DNA of 20,329 nucleotides from Bodo saltans (taxonomy: Eukaryota > Euglenozoa > Kinetoplastea > Eubodonida > Bodonidae). Location: contig CYKH01002227.1 in the NCBI GenBank assembly GCA_001460835.1, forward strand, positions 12,818-33,146, written 5' to 3'. The translations under genes were made by a program, and so were the position numbers. The notes under the pieces were generated by a model, which did not search any database, was not told the DNA's origin, and worked only from the letters and a program-made list of their open reading frames with translations. Of this stretch, positions 8,059 to 16,623 are shown one piece after another (position 1 is the stretch's first letter; every line of letters begins with the position of its first letter).

Positions 8059-9021
8059 TCAAGAGGTGCTGTCAAGGATTCGGCGCAGTTCGGATTTCTG
8101 CTCAGCCGTGAGGTACGTTGGGAACTGAGTGACGCACTCTACTACTAAGTCTCCTCTCTTGTTGGGCTGACCGTAGAGAGGTAGACCCTCGCCCGCAATC
8201 ACGCGACGGTATGTGGGGTGCACGATCTCATCAATCAGAATGGGAACCTGGCGGCCTTCGATGGTCGTCACGGTGACGGTGACGCCACACAGTGCCTCGG
8301 ACAGGGAAATAGGAGCACGAACGACGAGATTATCTCCTTCACGACGGAAGCGATCGTGTGGGAGCACGTTGATGGAGAGCAGCACGTCGCCCTGGCTAAA
8401 TCCTTCCTTCGTGTTTCCCTTCCGCTTGAGCGTGAGGAAGTCGCCGGTCTTGATTCCCTTGGGAACAGAAAGTTCGCTTTGAGCGGCAGACTCCGTTAAA
8501 GTTCCTGATGTTGTCTCTGCCTTGTTGGTCCATGTCGCCACGCGTGTGGCACCAAGGAACACATCCTCCAAGGTGATGTCTAAAGTGGCGCGAACAGCGG
8601 CGGCAGGCGGGGGGTTGTGGTCAATGGCTGCATCAGCACTGTAGAACGAGTGCTGGTTGTTGTTGACGCCACTCACGTCTCCGATCACTTGGAACGGATT
8701 GTCAACACCAAAGAAGCGGCGGAAGACCTCATCAGGATTGATGGCGTCGATGTCTAAACCTCCAGGAACGCCGACGGTGCCTGTACCGCCGTGGCGCACA
8801 CCATCCTCGCCAAACTGATCGTAGATCGCACGAACCTTTGGGTTGCTGAGGACTACGTACGCCTGTGACACGAGGCGAAATTGACGCGTGAGGTAACGAG
8901 GGTCGGAATGATTGGGGTTGCACTCAGGGTTGTAGGTGAGGGCAGAGCGGCGATACGCTTTCGCGACGGCATCAGATTCGGCCTGGTGGCTAATACCTAG
9001 GACCGTGTAGTAGTCAGACAT
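8059..9021 (-). CDS. DNAJB13: DNAJB13/RSP16-type radial-spoke J protein
   Basis: This is a 320-residue type II DnaJ protein, close to the length of animal DNAJB13 (about 316). The J domain (1-75) starts MSDYYTVLGI and keeps the helix III segment AYVVLSNPKVRAIYDQFGEDG. The catalytic HPD is replaced by NPE at residues 31-33, so it should not stimulate Hsp70 in the normal way. A FRRFFGVDNPF segment (about 100-110) and a C-terminal peptide-binding and dimerisation region (about 145-320, with LEDVFLGATR and GEGLPLYG) match DNAJB13. In cilia this protein sits in the radial spoke. The ATG at 9021 aligns with the family N terminus and follows a tract plus AG; the frame extends to 9072 without an ATG. 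DNAJB1-like is the alternative, but the lost HPD favours DNAJB13. Confidence 0.85.
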   Translation of the reverse strand: MSDYYTVLGISHQAESDAVAKAYRRSALTYNPECNPNHSDPRYLTRQFRLVSQAYVVLSNPKVRAIYDQFGEDGVRHGGTGTVGVPGGLDIDAINPDEVFRRFFGVDNPFQVIGDVSGVNNNQHSFYSADAAIDHNPPPAAAVRATLDITLEDVFLGATRVATWTNKAETTSGTLTESAAQSELSVPKGIKTGDFLTLKRKGNTKEGFSQGDVLLSINVLPHDRFRREGDNLVVRAPISLSEALCGVTVTVTTIEGRQVPILIDEIVHPTYRRVIAGEGLPLYGQPNKRGDLVVECVTQFPTYLTAEQKSELRRILDSTS

Positions 9022-9052
9022 GTGAGGGGGTCTCGGAAAGTATGTGGACTTC

Positions 9053-9092
9053 CTATTTCTGAGTGGCAACACACAAATGGGAGGGCAAAAGG
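9053..9092 (-). promoter_or_regulatory. Pyrimidine tract and AG acceptor for DNAJB13
   Basis: A C/T-rich sense-strand tract (9092-9066) is followed by AG at 9060-9059 and again at 9054-9053, about 32-38 nt before the ATG at 9021. This supports starting at MSDYY rather than further upstream. Confidence 0.5.
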
Positions 9093-9265
9093 GTTTCTAA
9101 GAAGACTCGAGTGGAAGGAGAGTGCGAACGAACTGAAAGAACGAGACCACAATGCGATCGGAAGAAAAAAAAAAAACTAAAAAGTGTACAACTCAAACTG
9201 TTCCTTTGCAATGGTGGTGTGTGCAGCTGCACTATTCATAAAAATGGGAACGATTATGGCCCTCA

Positions 9266-9967
9266 TCATAGTGAGTCGAACCAATACGTTCGAGCACGCA
9301 GAATATAACTCCATAACGTTCTCCGGTGGCCGATAGAAATTAGCATCGACATCACCTCTGAGCGGGTCACGGTGAGCAAATCCTCCACTGTTTCCACATC
9401 CGGTCGCACAAGTCGCAGCAGTTCCATGTAATGGTGCATTGGTGGCGAAATGTTGGCAAGCCACAACTCCAGCGAGATGGCGATGGACTTGGGCATCTGG
9501 CTTGGATCGTTCATGAGTAACGCAATATGATGCAATGCTTGAGCATGCCCAATGGATAGGCCAACAACCTCTCCATCTTCAAGGACAAAGTTTTTGAGGG
9601 CAGCGAGAGTATCGAAACCGTGCTCCGCCAACTGCAGCGCTCGCACTGACAGCACAGGCACCGGGGTACACTGCAGAAACCTAGCGACAGTAGTGGTAGT
9701 CGGAATTCTCACAATCATGGGTGACCAACGCTGCAATAAAAGTCGACAGCTCTGCGTTCGCTCGAAAAGAAACGTTGCATCATCCGGAAAGATGCCACAC
9801 TTGATGAGCACATCAGGGCTCTCCAGCAATCCAACCGTAAACGTAGATTCGAACCCATACTTGGAGAATACACCAGCATATTGGTCCATTCCTATGCTGT
9901 GTAGCCACGCTACCGAATCCTTGTCCCCAAAAGGCTCCGTTGCGCCTCCTGGTCGTTGAGACGACAT
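9266..9967 (-). CDS. Protein with three tandem SAM-like modules
   Basis: This 233-residue protein starts at the ATG at 9967. Residues about 18-77 read as a SAM domain (VAWLHSIGMDQYAGVF, then an L-x-x-CGI turn and a terminal helix). Residues about 94-152 (VARFLQCTPVPVLSVRALQ, then GEVVGLSIGHAQALHHI) and about 165-224 (LELWLANI, then EVMSMLISIGHRRTLWSYI) have the same five-helix pattern with the characteristic L/I-S-I-G-H turn. SAM domains mediate homo- or hetero-oligomerisation. There is no signal peptide, membrane segment or catalytic domain, so it is probably an adaptor or scaffold. The first module is clear, while the second and third are my reading of a divergent repeat. No specific orthologue is recognised. 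Confidence 0.75.
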   Translation of the reverse strand: MSSQRPGGATEPFGDKDSVAWLHSIGMDQYAGVFSKYGFESTFTVGLLESPDVLIKCGIFPDDATFLFERTQSCRLLLQRWSPMIVRIPTTTTVARFLQCTPVPVLSVRALQLAEHGFDTLAALKNFVLEDGEVVGLSIGHAQALHHIALLMNDPSQMPKSIAISLELWLANISPPMHHYMELLRLVRPDVETVEDLLTVTRSEVMSMLISIGHRRTLWSYILRARTYWFDSL

Positions 9968-9980
9968 ATTTTATTGTGAC

Positions 9981-10042
9981 CTACCGATTGAAATGCGACG
10001 TTGGGGAAGGAGGGAAACACGTAGAAAGAAGAGAGAAAAGGT
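9981..10042 (-). promoter_or_regulatory. Strong pyrimidine tract and AG acceptor for the SAM protein
   Basis: The sense strand has a nearly pure C/T tract of about 40 nt (10042-10003), then an AG at 9982-9981 only 13 nt before the ATG at 9967. This is one of the clearest acceptor-like sites in the window. Confidence 0.6.
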
Positions 10043-10119
10043 TGCAAAACAGAGTTTCTTACTTTAGGCAAATAAAACGAATATGTTTTCGCTTGGAGAG
10101 ACTAAGCGCGCGGGGGCTG

Positions 10120-12093
10120 TCAATTGTCTCCCGCGAATCTAACTTGCCTTCCGCCGGGGCTTGGGTGCGACGCTGGGGTCGACGTTGCTGGCGCGACTTT
10201 CGTCGGTTGTGGTTCACGTCTCCGCACAGGTTGCTCAGCGCTCAACTCTCTAGAAGGAATCATCACTTCGTAGTACTGCAACGGCTTCGGTGGGGACGTG
10301 GCTGGTGATTGTGGGGAGAGGTCGAAATCATTTCCTTGTGCAGAGTTTCTAGGAACTGACAACGTCACTCTCTTGCCGCTGCCCCCTTCATGATGATGGT
10401 GGTGATGCTCATCCTCGTGTGTTTCAGCCCAGTGTTTCAAAGCGGATCGTGGGGGTGACGCGCGTTGCTGAGGGGGTGATGCGTGGGGAGGTAGCTCCTG
10501 CGTGCGTGCCTGCGAAAAGTGGTCTCCGGGGCTCAATGCCAAACCGTGGTCAACAATAGCTTCAGCGAGAGGGCGTTGGGCAGCACTACGATTAGGCTTC
10601 GGGGAAGGTGACTTGAGCACGATGCGTCGGGGGACGTCCATTGGCTTCGTTGGTGTTGTTCGGCCGATTGCCACGCCTCTGCTTGAGTTCACACTTAAGT
10701 TCGAAGGAGAGGCAGCTCTTGAGTCTACAAGCGACGCTGCGCTCGTTGATCGACTGTTCGGATGCTTGCTATCTACTCCACCGATTTGTGCAGCTGGAAC
10801 CGGAGTGCTGTAGCCCAGTGAAGCCCCACCTGGTGCTCGAGGGGGCAGTGCCGCCACTGAGGCCTGCTGCGAGGGTTGATATTTGACAACGGCCTCGGCC
10901 TCAGTCGAGATGTGGGTATGGACAGATTGCATTGTTGAAAATTCGTGACGTGGGGGTGAGCGGCCTCGAGCAGCTGATGCTGTGCTGGAGGTCGACATCA
11001 CAGACGCATCTACAGGAGGCTTTGTGGCAGCAGAGGAGCTTCTGGATGAATTGGTGCGTTTGTTCCCCAACTGAATCGATTGAAGGTACGACATCGTTGC
11101 AGGGCGACCTGAAACTCCCTTCTTCGCGGAGTTTGAGCGAATGGACGCCGCCGAAGGTGTACCTGTGGCACTCCCAGAGCGCGAGTTCGGTGCCGAGGTG
11201 TTTGAAGACTGTTTTCCCCCTGCTGCCATATTGAGAGAAGGGGACGGCAGACCAGAGGCGCCTGAGGCAGCTGTCGTAGCGCTGGTGCCAAGGGAGCTGG
11301 ATACAGTTGAGGATGCCAACTTTATCTTTTCGCGGATGGCATCGGTATCAAAGTCAACTGTTTGGCGCGCAAGTTCGACCAAAATCTTTTCATTCTCCCC
11401 CATCAGTCGTAGCTGCCGCATCGCATCCTCCGAAAGTGTCAATCGGCTGCTCGCTAACGAAACACTTTGCTGCTGCGGCATCATTTCCAGCGAGATGATG
11501 ACTTCGGTGAGTGCTTTGCGAAAAGGCACCGCCCACTCCTTGCTGTAGCAATACGACGGCAGTGATGATGGCACCGGTGAACGTAGAGACCCAGTGGACA
11601 CGTGTCGTTCATTCCCATCTTGCTGAAAAAGAGCCCATTGGTTTGTGAGCTGGGACAGCTTTTCAAGAGCAAGCCGCAGGATTCTAGGGGCATCGAACCC
11701 AATTCGAATTCCTGTGCGGTACAGACGCTCCAGCTCCGTCACATTGCGGAACAAAAGCAGCTCGTATCGGAGCTTTGGGAACATGAGCATCGCCTCTGAT
11801 GATTGATGCGAACCTTCAAGCCCGTCGTCACTGCCACCTGCCGCCGTCGCACGAAGTCGACCAATATCTTGGTCCAGCTGCTGGAGTGATACGTTGAGTG
11901 ACTCCCTAAGGGAAAGTAAGATGTCAATGTCGTTGTTGTCGACACGGTTGAGGCTGCTCGCAGCATTTCGTAGCGACGCCGCAGCCTTCCATTTTGCGAC
12001 TTCATCGTGAAGCTGAGCCACTTCTTCCTGTGAGTCAAGAAGTTGCTCCATCAAGAAATCGGCTTCTGAGCCTCTAGCAGCAGCCATGGTCAT
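10120..12093 (-). CDS. Ser/Pro-rich protein with N-terminal coiled coil, unknown
   Basis: About 657 residues from the ATG at 12093 (a second ATG is two codons later at 12087). An N-terminal coiled coil (about 10-75, with DFLMEQLLDSQEEVAQLHDEV) is followed by an alpha-helical region (about 100-270) containing LRYELLLFRNVTELERLYRTG and LALEKLSQLTNQWALF. After that comes a long disordered Ser/Thr/Pro/Ala region with several TP and SP sites, a six-histidine run at about residue 561 and a basic C terminus ending QVRFAGDN. Upstream in frame another ATG lies at 12171. It would add a hydrophobic, signal-like stretch, but that stretch is encoded by a pyrimidine tract, so I prefer 12093. The family is not recognised; a cytoskeletal adaptor is a guess. 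Confidence 0.75.
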   Translation of the reverse strand: MTMAAARGSEADFLMEQLLDSQEEVAQLHDEVAKWKAAASLRNAASSLNRVDNNDIDILLSLRESLNVSLQQLDQDIGRLRATAAGGSDDGLEGSHQSSEAMLMFPKLRYELLLFRNVTELERLYRTGIRIGFDAPRILRLALEKLSQLTNQWALFQQDGNERHVSTGSLRSPVPSSLPSYCYSKEWAVPFRKALTEVIISLEMMPQQQSVSLASSRLTLSEDAMRQLRLMGENEKILVELARQTVDFDTDAIREKIKLASSTVSSSLGTSATTAASGASGLPSPSLNMAAGGKQSSNTSAPNSRSGSATGTPSAASIRSNSAKKGVSGRPATMSYLQSIQLGNKRTNSSRSSSAATKPPVDASVMSTSSTASAARGRSPPRHEFSTMQSVHTHISTEAEAVVKYQPSQQASVAALPPRAPGGASLGYSTPVPAAQIGGVDSKHPNSRSTSAASLVDSRAASPSNLSVNSSRGVAIGRTTPTKPMDVPRRIVLKSPSPKPNRSAAQRPLAEAIVDHGLALSPGDHFSQARTQELPPHASPPQQRASPPRSALKHWAETHEDEHHHHHHEGGSGKRVTLSVPRNSAQGNDFDLSPQSPATSPPKPLQYYEVMIPSRELSAEQPVRRREPQPTKVAPATSTPASHPSPGGRQVRFAGDN

Positions 12094-12433
12094 ACGATGA
12101 TCTAATAGCGGAGAAGCTACAAAATGTGTTATCTTTGTTGCAAGTAATGCAAAGCAAGACAAAGGAAACATAAAAGCTGGCACAAATTGGGACCTAAAGG
12201 CAAGAGCACCATCAATATCAGCGGCAAGACACTTCTTAGTAGGGCATACGTGTGTTTTGATAATCAAAAAAGAAAAAGAAAGTGAAAAGGAAAACAATGT
12301 GTGTTTCCACCGTTTAATGCACAAACTTTAACCACAGCGCACAGCTCAAAAAAAAAAACACGACGCTGCTGAGGGTAGGCTCATCCAGCTTCGAACTTGT
12401 GTGTGTTACGTTAAATGCTCACGGGTGAAGGTC
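12094..12433. other. Intergenic 340 bp between the acyltransferase and the Ser/Pro-rich gene
   Basis: No gene is supported. It holds the acyltransferase 3' UTR, including a poly-A run on the plus strand at about 12349-12357, and two successive sense-strand pyrimidine tracts upstream of the next gene. Confidence 0.6.
12235..12295 (-). promoter_or_regulatory. Pyrimidine tract and AG acceptor upstream of the gene at 12093
   Basis: A long C/T tract (12295-12266) is followed by AG at 12236-12235. A second weaker tract (about 12178-12139) is followed by AG at 12134-12133 and 12118-12117. If the second is used, the in-frame ATG at 12171 is removed from the mRNA and 12093 becomes the start. Confidence 0.45.
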
Positions 12434-13240
12434 TTAATCCTTCTTCTGAAGACGCTTGCGGTCAGGGTGCGACTCACGCATGTCAGAAATCACCTGCTTG
12501 ACCTTGTCACAGAGCTCCTGAGCGGTGTGTCCCTTGGCAGCGATTGGCTCACCGCAAGTCACGAAGCAGGAGGCAGTGTTGAACTTCCAGTCGCCACGAG
12601 GCCAAGCGGTCTCAGAACCGCTAATTGCGATAGGGAGAATTGTGACATCCTCCTCAACGGCAAGAGTAAAAAAGCCAAGCTTGAATTCCTGAAGAGGGCC
12701 CAATGGCTCAGGGTTGCGAACACCCTCTGGGAACACAGCAATTGGTTGGCTACGTCGGACGCAGGCGCGTGCTTGATCCATCAGTGCGCCAACGCTGCCC
12801 TTCTTGGTCCCCCATCCGCCCTTCTCAGCGGTGAAGTGAATGGCGAGGTCACCGTTGTTCTTGAGGGCCCAGCCACCAAACGGCACCTTGAAGAGTGAAC
12901 CCTTGCAGATCCACTTGCAGTCATAGGGGAGGATGGGGCGGATCGCGAACCAAGGATCGGCGTTGGACAAGTGGTTGAGTACGACAATGTACTTCCCGTC
13001 CTTCTTCATCTCAGGGAGCGCCTTGAGCACCTTTGTGCGCCAGAAGGGGTTGAGGACGTCGACAAAGACGAAGCTGATACGACGGAAGATATGGCCACAG
13101 ATGTCAGCCTGTTGCTCCGCAGTCGTGAAGGGGAAGATAAGCGCCTTCGTGATGGTTTGCACAAGCCAAATGATGACCCATGAGATAAAGATCATCAGAA
13201 AGATGTACACCGTGGCGAACACGCGAAGTGCGGGGTGCAT
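12434..13240 (-). CDS. 1-acyl-sn-glycerol-3-phosphate acyltransferase (PlsC family)
   Basis: This 268-residue protein should transfer an acyl chain to lysophosphatidic acid to make phosphatidic acid, at the ER or another membrane. It has an N-terminal hydrophobic segment (about 5-38). The acyltransferase motifs are in order: NHLSNAD with catalytic H90 and D95 (H-x4-D), KGSLFKVPFGGW (113-124), FPEGVR (170-175) and LPIAISG (202-208). The C terminus is Lys/Arg-rich. The ATG at 13240 is the first in frame; the frame opens to 13321 without an ATG. Length and motif spacing are normal for AGPAT/LPAAT enzymes. Acyl specificity cannot be told from sequence. Confidence 0.92.
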   Translation of the reverse strand: MHPALRVFATVYIFLMIFISWVIIWLVQTITKALIFPFTTAEQQADICGHIFRRISFVFVDVLNPFWRTKVLKALPEMKKDGKYIVVLNHLSNADPWFAIRPILPYDCKWICKGSLFKVPFGGWALKNNGDLAIHFTAEKGGWGTKKGSVGALMDQARACVRRSQPIAVFPEGVRNPEPLGPLQEFKLGFFTLAVEEDVTILPIAISGSETAWPRGDWKFNTASCFVTCGEPIAAKGHTAQELCDKVKQVISDMRESHPDRKRLQKKD

Positions 13241-13550
13241 GGTAATAATGGTTTCTTTTTGACCAAAAATTGCACAAAAAAGCACATGCACCTTCTTAAA
13301 GAACAAAACACAAACAATCAATTGTGCAGCTGATCAACAAGAGCTGTTGCTGTGTCGATAGGGTCTTTCACGCGCTCACACGAGATTCACACTCCGCTTC
13401 ATATTGTGTGTGGGTTTGTCTTCTGGTTTTCCTCACACGACACACCCGCAAAGTTTTGTTTTTGTTTTACTGCAACATTCAAATGGGGCAACTAGCGAGC
13501 GTGCCAAGAAAAAGGACTCTCCCCTGGATGTACTCAGACACAGTGGGCAA
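13241..13550. other. Intergenic 310 bp between VPS35L and the acyltransferase
   Basis: No gene is supported. The part nearer VPS35L is T-rich on the plus strand (about 13450-13475), hence A-rich in the presumed 3' UTR. The part near 13240 holds the acceptor region of the acyltransferase. Confidence 0.6.
13255..13320 (-). promoter_or_regulatory. Pyrimidine tract and AG acceptor for the acyltransferase
   Basis: The sense strand is T-rich from 13320 to about 13263, with AG at 13256-13255 (15 nt before the ATG) and earlier AGs near 13281. An out-of-frame ATG lies inside the tract and would be removed by the later acceptor. Confidence 0.45.
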
Positions 13551-16409
13551 CTACTCTGCAGTGGTGATGTCCACGGCTTCCCTTGATGCCTCATCATCAC
13601 CCTCGTCGTGGTCGTGGGTACCTTCGGCTTTGGCTTCCAACTTTTGTTGAAGCTTCTTTCGTTGTTCTCGAGCGGCTGTGACGTTGGTGGCGAGCTCGAA
13701 TCCTTCTGGCCCTAAAAATTCCATCGAGAATCTTGTCACGGCAGCAAGTTGACGAGAGTAAAACACATCGGTTCCAGTGTGACAGCGATTCGCAATCGTC
13801 CAAGCGTCTGCGGTGATTTCACGAACAGCCACTGCTTTCTTGGCGGCAATGTTGGCGAACACGGTGCAAGTCTCGAACAACTCGAGGGCCATCCGACCCA
13901 TAACTAAGAGATTCGGTGGACTATCGCCTGCAGCCTTCATCGCCAACAGTGTGCTTGTCGCTGCTGTTGTCGCAATTTCCACACACGACTCCGCGTACGC
14001 AGTGTCCTTGGAGTAGTTCTCTGTCCCGCAGTTTGTGAATTTGTATGAAAGCCCCCCGTCCGTCAATGACTTCGACACAGTGCGAACAATTGCACAGTTC
14101 ACCGTAGCTCTGCCAGTCGAGGACGACTCCCACACAAAGCCATCATTCCAAATCTGAATCGCACTCAGAACGTAATTATGGCCGAACTTCGCGTGCGATG
14201 GCGTCACCGCGCCAAGGCCAATCAACGCAAGGACAACTCGCTCGATTGCTGTTGTGTTTGAAACAACGGATCCGTCTGTTTTGGTGCTTGTGGAGGTCAT
14301 CTCCTTCAAGAATTCCATCGCAAGCTTCAAGATCGCTTCTCCTTGGGCAACAAACCCGTACAAAAATGCGGTGGCTGCCGCTTCCACAGAGGCCTGCATC
14401 CTCGAAAAGACGTTTGCCACTGCTGGGATCGTGACGTGGCAGTAGGCAAGGTATGCTTTGGCGGCGTTACGACGCTTAGTGTTCTTGCCAAACGTGTGGA
14501 TGATAGAAATTGCTTGGCGCACCAAGGCAAGCTTCACGCCGTCAAGGTTAGGGAGGGCATGGCGAGCATCGCACATGATTTGAATTTGCCGCTCAGGGTC
14601 AGTGGACGCCACTGACGCTAAGGCTGACACAATGACTGTTGTGCACTCATCCTGCTGCGACTCATTCAGGTCGAGCAAGTCGTACGTTTCGCATAACGTC
14701 TTTGAGAGCTCTAATGCTACGTTGGCTAGTTCTACGTCACGTGGCATAATTGCCAAAAGCGTCTTGGAAAGTTTGTGGCGACCAGCTGCATCGATGTTCC
14801 GCAAGAGTGTCATGAAGTGCTTTGAAGAAAGTAGCGCAGCGACATCCAGCCTGACAGCGAGGCCAGAGAGAAGCGTGAAGATGGCAGACTGAAGTCCAAC
14901 GCCGGCATGGCTATCGATAAACTTTCGAACAACGTTGAGGAGCACGTTGACTTGCTTCGCTCCAAGATGCACCGCACACAACTGCAGTAATGCACTGCAT
15001 GCCGTTAAGAATTCCTCTGGATCAACCTTAGGTTCAGCACCGAGGAGTTCCACACGGCTCCAAAGTTCGTTCAGGAGGGCGGTTCTCTTCGCACGACCGA
15101 GTGGCAGTGGTGCTTCGTGCTCAGCGACCATGAGGGCAAATGCCTCTAACAGCTTCAATTTCGACACGACTGGGCTGACATCCACCTCGTCGATTTGATA
15201 CAGCAGCGTGTCAACTCCGAAATGAAACCAGTCACTTGGTTGAAATGATCGAATGACAGGTAATAGCAAAGCCGACGACGGATACACTTTTATCGACGCC
15301 AACACCACCTTCTGCAAGAATTCTGCTCGTAACTCAGGTTGCTTGCTTCCGTGCTTTGATATGGTATCCAGCTGCCATTGAAGTGCAGGCATAAACAGGT
15401 TGAGGTACTGTTCTTTTGAAATATGTCTAGTCTGCCAAAGCTGCTCAAAGTGCGGTGAACGGAGCTGCTCAATTGTTGCGAAACTGTCCAAGCACGTCAC
15501 TTCGAAGATCGTCGCCCACTCCTCCGACTTCAAAACTTCAGACGCTCGCATAAAGAGATACCATCTGAGGTGGCACGCAACTAAAGGATCCGCGACGCCA
15601 CGAATTTGCGTCGACTGGAGTCGCTCAGCTACAAAATCGCCGAAGCTATCGAGTACTGTTGCCACAAGGATGAAAATACTGGGAAAGCAATGGGGGGCCT
15701 TACTGACAGCAAGGAGCTTGGATGACTGGATGGCTACTCGAAGTGCTTTCACCTTTTCACCAGTCCCCCAAAACGTCTTGAGGTCAGCATCAAGACCTTC
15801 AATCAATCGGATAAGGTTCGTTTGATTTGATTGTGTCGATGGGACGTCACTGCTTCCGAAACGCTCCGCGCGCATGCGAGCGCGGTCTTGCTCAGACACT
15901 TTATCCTCTTCGAGGGTGATAAAGGAAGAGATCTTACTGACAGCAAGGAGCTTGGATGACTGGATGGCTACTCGAAGTGCTTTCACCTTTTCGCCAGTTC
16001 CCCAAAACGTCTTAAGGTCAGCTTCAAGACCTTCAATCAATCGGATAAGGTTCGTTTGATTTGATTGTGTCGATGGCACGTCACTGCTTCCTAAACGCTC
16101 CGCGCGCATGCGAGCGCGATCTTGCTCAGACACTTTATCCTCTTCGAGCGTGATAAAGGAAGAGATAGGAATGTTAGACGTGTACTTTGTCAGCACTTCC
16201 TGCCTGACGTCATCGCGCAGCAGTGCGCTTGCATTCCGAGAGTGCGATGGCAATGAGGAGGATGCGATAATGTTACGCTTACGCTCCTCATCCGATAAGA
16301 TCCTGCCTCCTTCCGAATCGGCAAGCGGGTGAATGCCACCGACACGCTTCCCGAGGGCATCCTCTGCAGGGGTCTCCGCCGCTGGCCTGGGAATCCACTG
16401 GAGCGACAT
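13551..16409 (-). CDS. VPS35L: VPS35L, Retriever/Commander complex subunit, with internal duplication
   Basis: This is a helical-solenoid protein of about 952 residues that matches VPS35L (C16orf62). The Retriever complex (VPS35L, VPS26C, VPS29) recycles endosomal membrane cargo together with the CCC complex. Family matches include KVKALRVAIQSSKLLAVSK, a VLDSFGDFVAERL helix, RGVADPLV and AYLAYCHVTIPAVANVFSR. Residues 82-159 are repeated as 160-237 by an in-frame 234-bp tandem duplication. Between the ERL helix (about residue 264) and RGVADPLV, a conserved segment of about 75 residues found in the animal protein is missing. The start at 16409 (MSLQWIPRP) places the following HPL motif at the family position; the frame extends to an ATG at 16490 through a pyrimidine tract, which is the alternative start. 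The C terminus is acidic (EGTHDHDEGDDEAS). Confidence 0.9.
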   Translation of the reverse strand: MSLQWIPRPAAETPAEDALGKRVGGIHPLADSEGGRILSDEERKRNIIASSSLPSHSRNASALLRDDVRQEVLTKYTSNIPISSFITLEEDKVSEQDRARMRAERLGSSDVPSTQSNQTNLIRLIEGLEADLKTFWGTGEKVKALRVAIQSSKLLAVSKISSFITLEEDKVSEQDRARMRAERFGSSDVPSTQSNQTNLIRLIEGLDADLKTFWGTGEKVKALRVAIQSSKLLAVSKAPHCFPSIFILVATVLDSFGDFVAERLQSTQIRGVADPLVACHLRWYLFMRASEVLKSEEWATIFEVTCLDSFATIEQLRSPHFEQLWQTRHISKEQYLNLFMPALQWQLDTISKHGSKQPELRAEFLQKVVLASIKVYPSSALLLPVIRSFQPSDWFHFGVDTLLYQIDEVDVSPVVSKLKLLEAFALMVAEHEAPLPLGRAKRTALLNELWSRVELLGAEPKVDPEEFLTACSALLQLCAVHLGAKQVNVLLNVVRKFIDSHAGVGLQSAIFTLLSGLAVRLDVAALLSSKHFMTLLRNIDAAGRHKLSKTLLAIMPRDVELANVALELSKTLCETYDLLDLNESQQDECTTVIVSALASVASTDPERQIQIMCDARHALPNLDGVKLALVRQAISIIHTFGKNTKRRNAAKAYLAYCHVTIPAVANVFSRMQASVEAAATAFLYGFVAQGEAILKLAMEFLKEMTSTSTKTDGSVVSNTTAIERVVLALIGLGAVTPSHAKFGHNYVLSAIQIWNDGFVWESSSTGRATVNCAIVRTVSKSLTDGGLSYKFTNCGTENYSKDTAYAESCVEIATTAATSTLLAMKAAGDSPPNLLVMGRMALELFETCTVFANIAAKKAVAVREITADAWTIANRCHTGTDVFYSRQLAAVTRFSMEFLGPEGFELATNVTAAREQRKKLQQKLEAKAEGTHDHDEGDDEASREAVDITTAE
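15699..15932. repeat. 234-bp tandem duplication in VPS35L, left copy
   Basis: The left unit matches 15933-16166 exactly 234 bp away (78 codons, in frame). I count 8 substitutions and no indels, about 3.4%. The first 60 bp have none. Confidence 0.95.
15933..16166. repeat. 234-bp tandem duplication in VPS35L, right copy
   Basis: Right unit of the same duplication, directly abutting the left with no spacer. Protein differences between copies are few (for example ERLGSS versus ERFGSS and GLEADL versus GLDADL), and most changes are synonymous, so both copies look coding. Confidence 0.95.
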
Positions 16410-16422
16410 TAAGATTGGTCGA

Positions 16423-16462
16423 CTATAATCCTGATCGGTAAGAACATCAAAAAAGAGTTGCA
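16423..16462 (-). promoter_or_regulatory. Pyrimidine tract and AG acceptor for VPS35L
   Basis: A T/C-rich sense tract (16462-16438) is followed by AG at 16432-16431 and 16424-16423, 14-22 nt before the ATG at 16409. The in-frame ATG at 16490 lies upstream of this tract and would be removed from the mRNA if this acceptor is used. Confidence 0.45.
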
Positions 16463-16623
16463 ATATCAGTTGGATGTCAACATTGTGCATAAAACGGCGG
16501 GTTTAGTACTCATGGCTCAGCAGCAGCAGCACGCTGGATTTTTAAAACAGCAAGAAACTTGATTCAAAAGATACTGTACACTCATTCACCTTCAGGAAGG
16601 CAAGTAGGCGACGTCATCACAGT

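Noticed and set aside
10391-10411. Six-histidine run suggestive of a cloning tag
   Set aside because: It uses mixed CAC/CAT codons within a natural low-complexity region and is internal, so it is a native repeat.
16518-16531. Short CAG repeat in the spacer upstream of VPS35L
   Set aside because: Only about four units, too short to treat as a microsatellite of interest.
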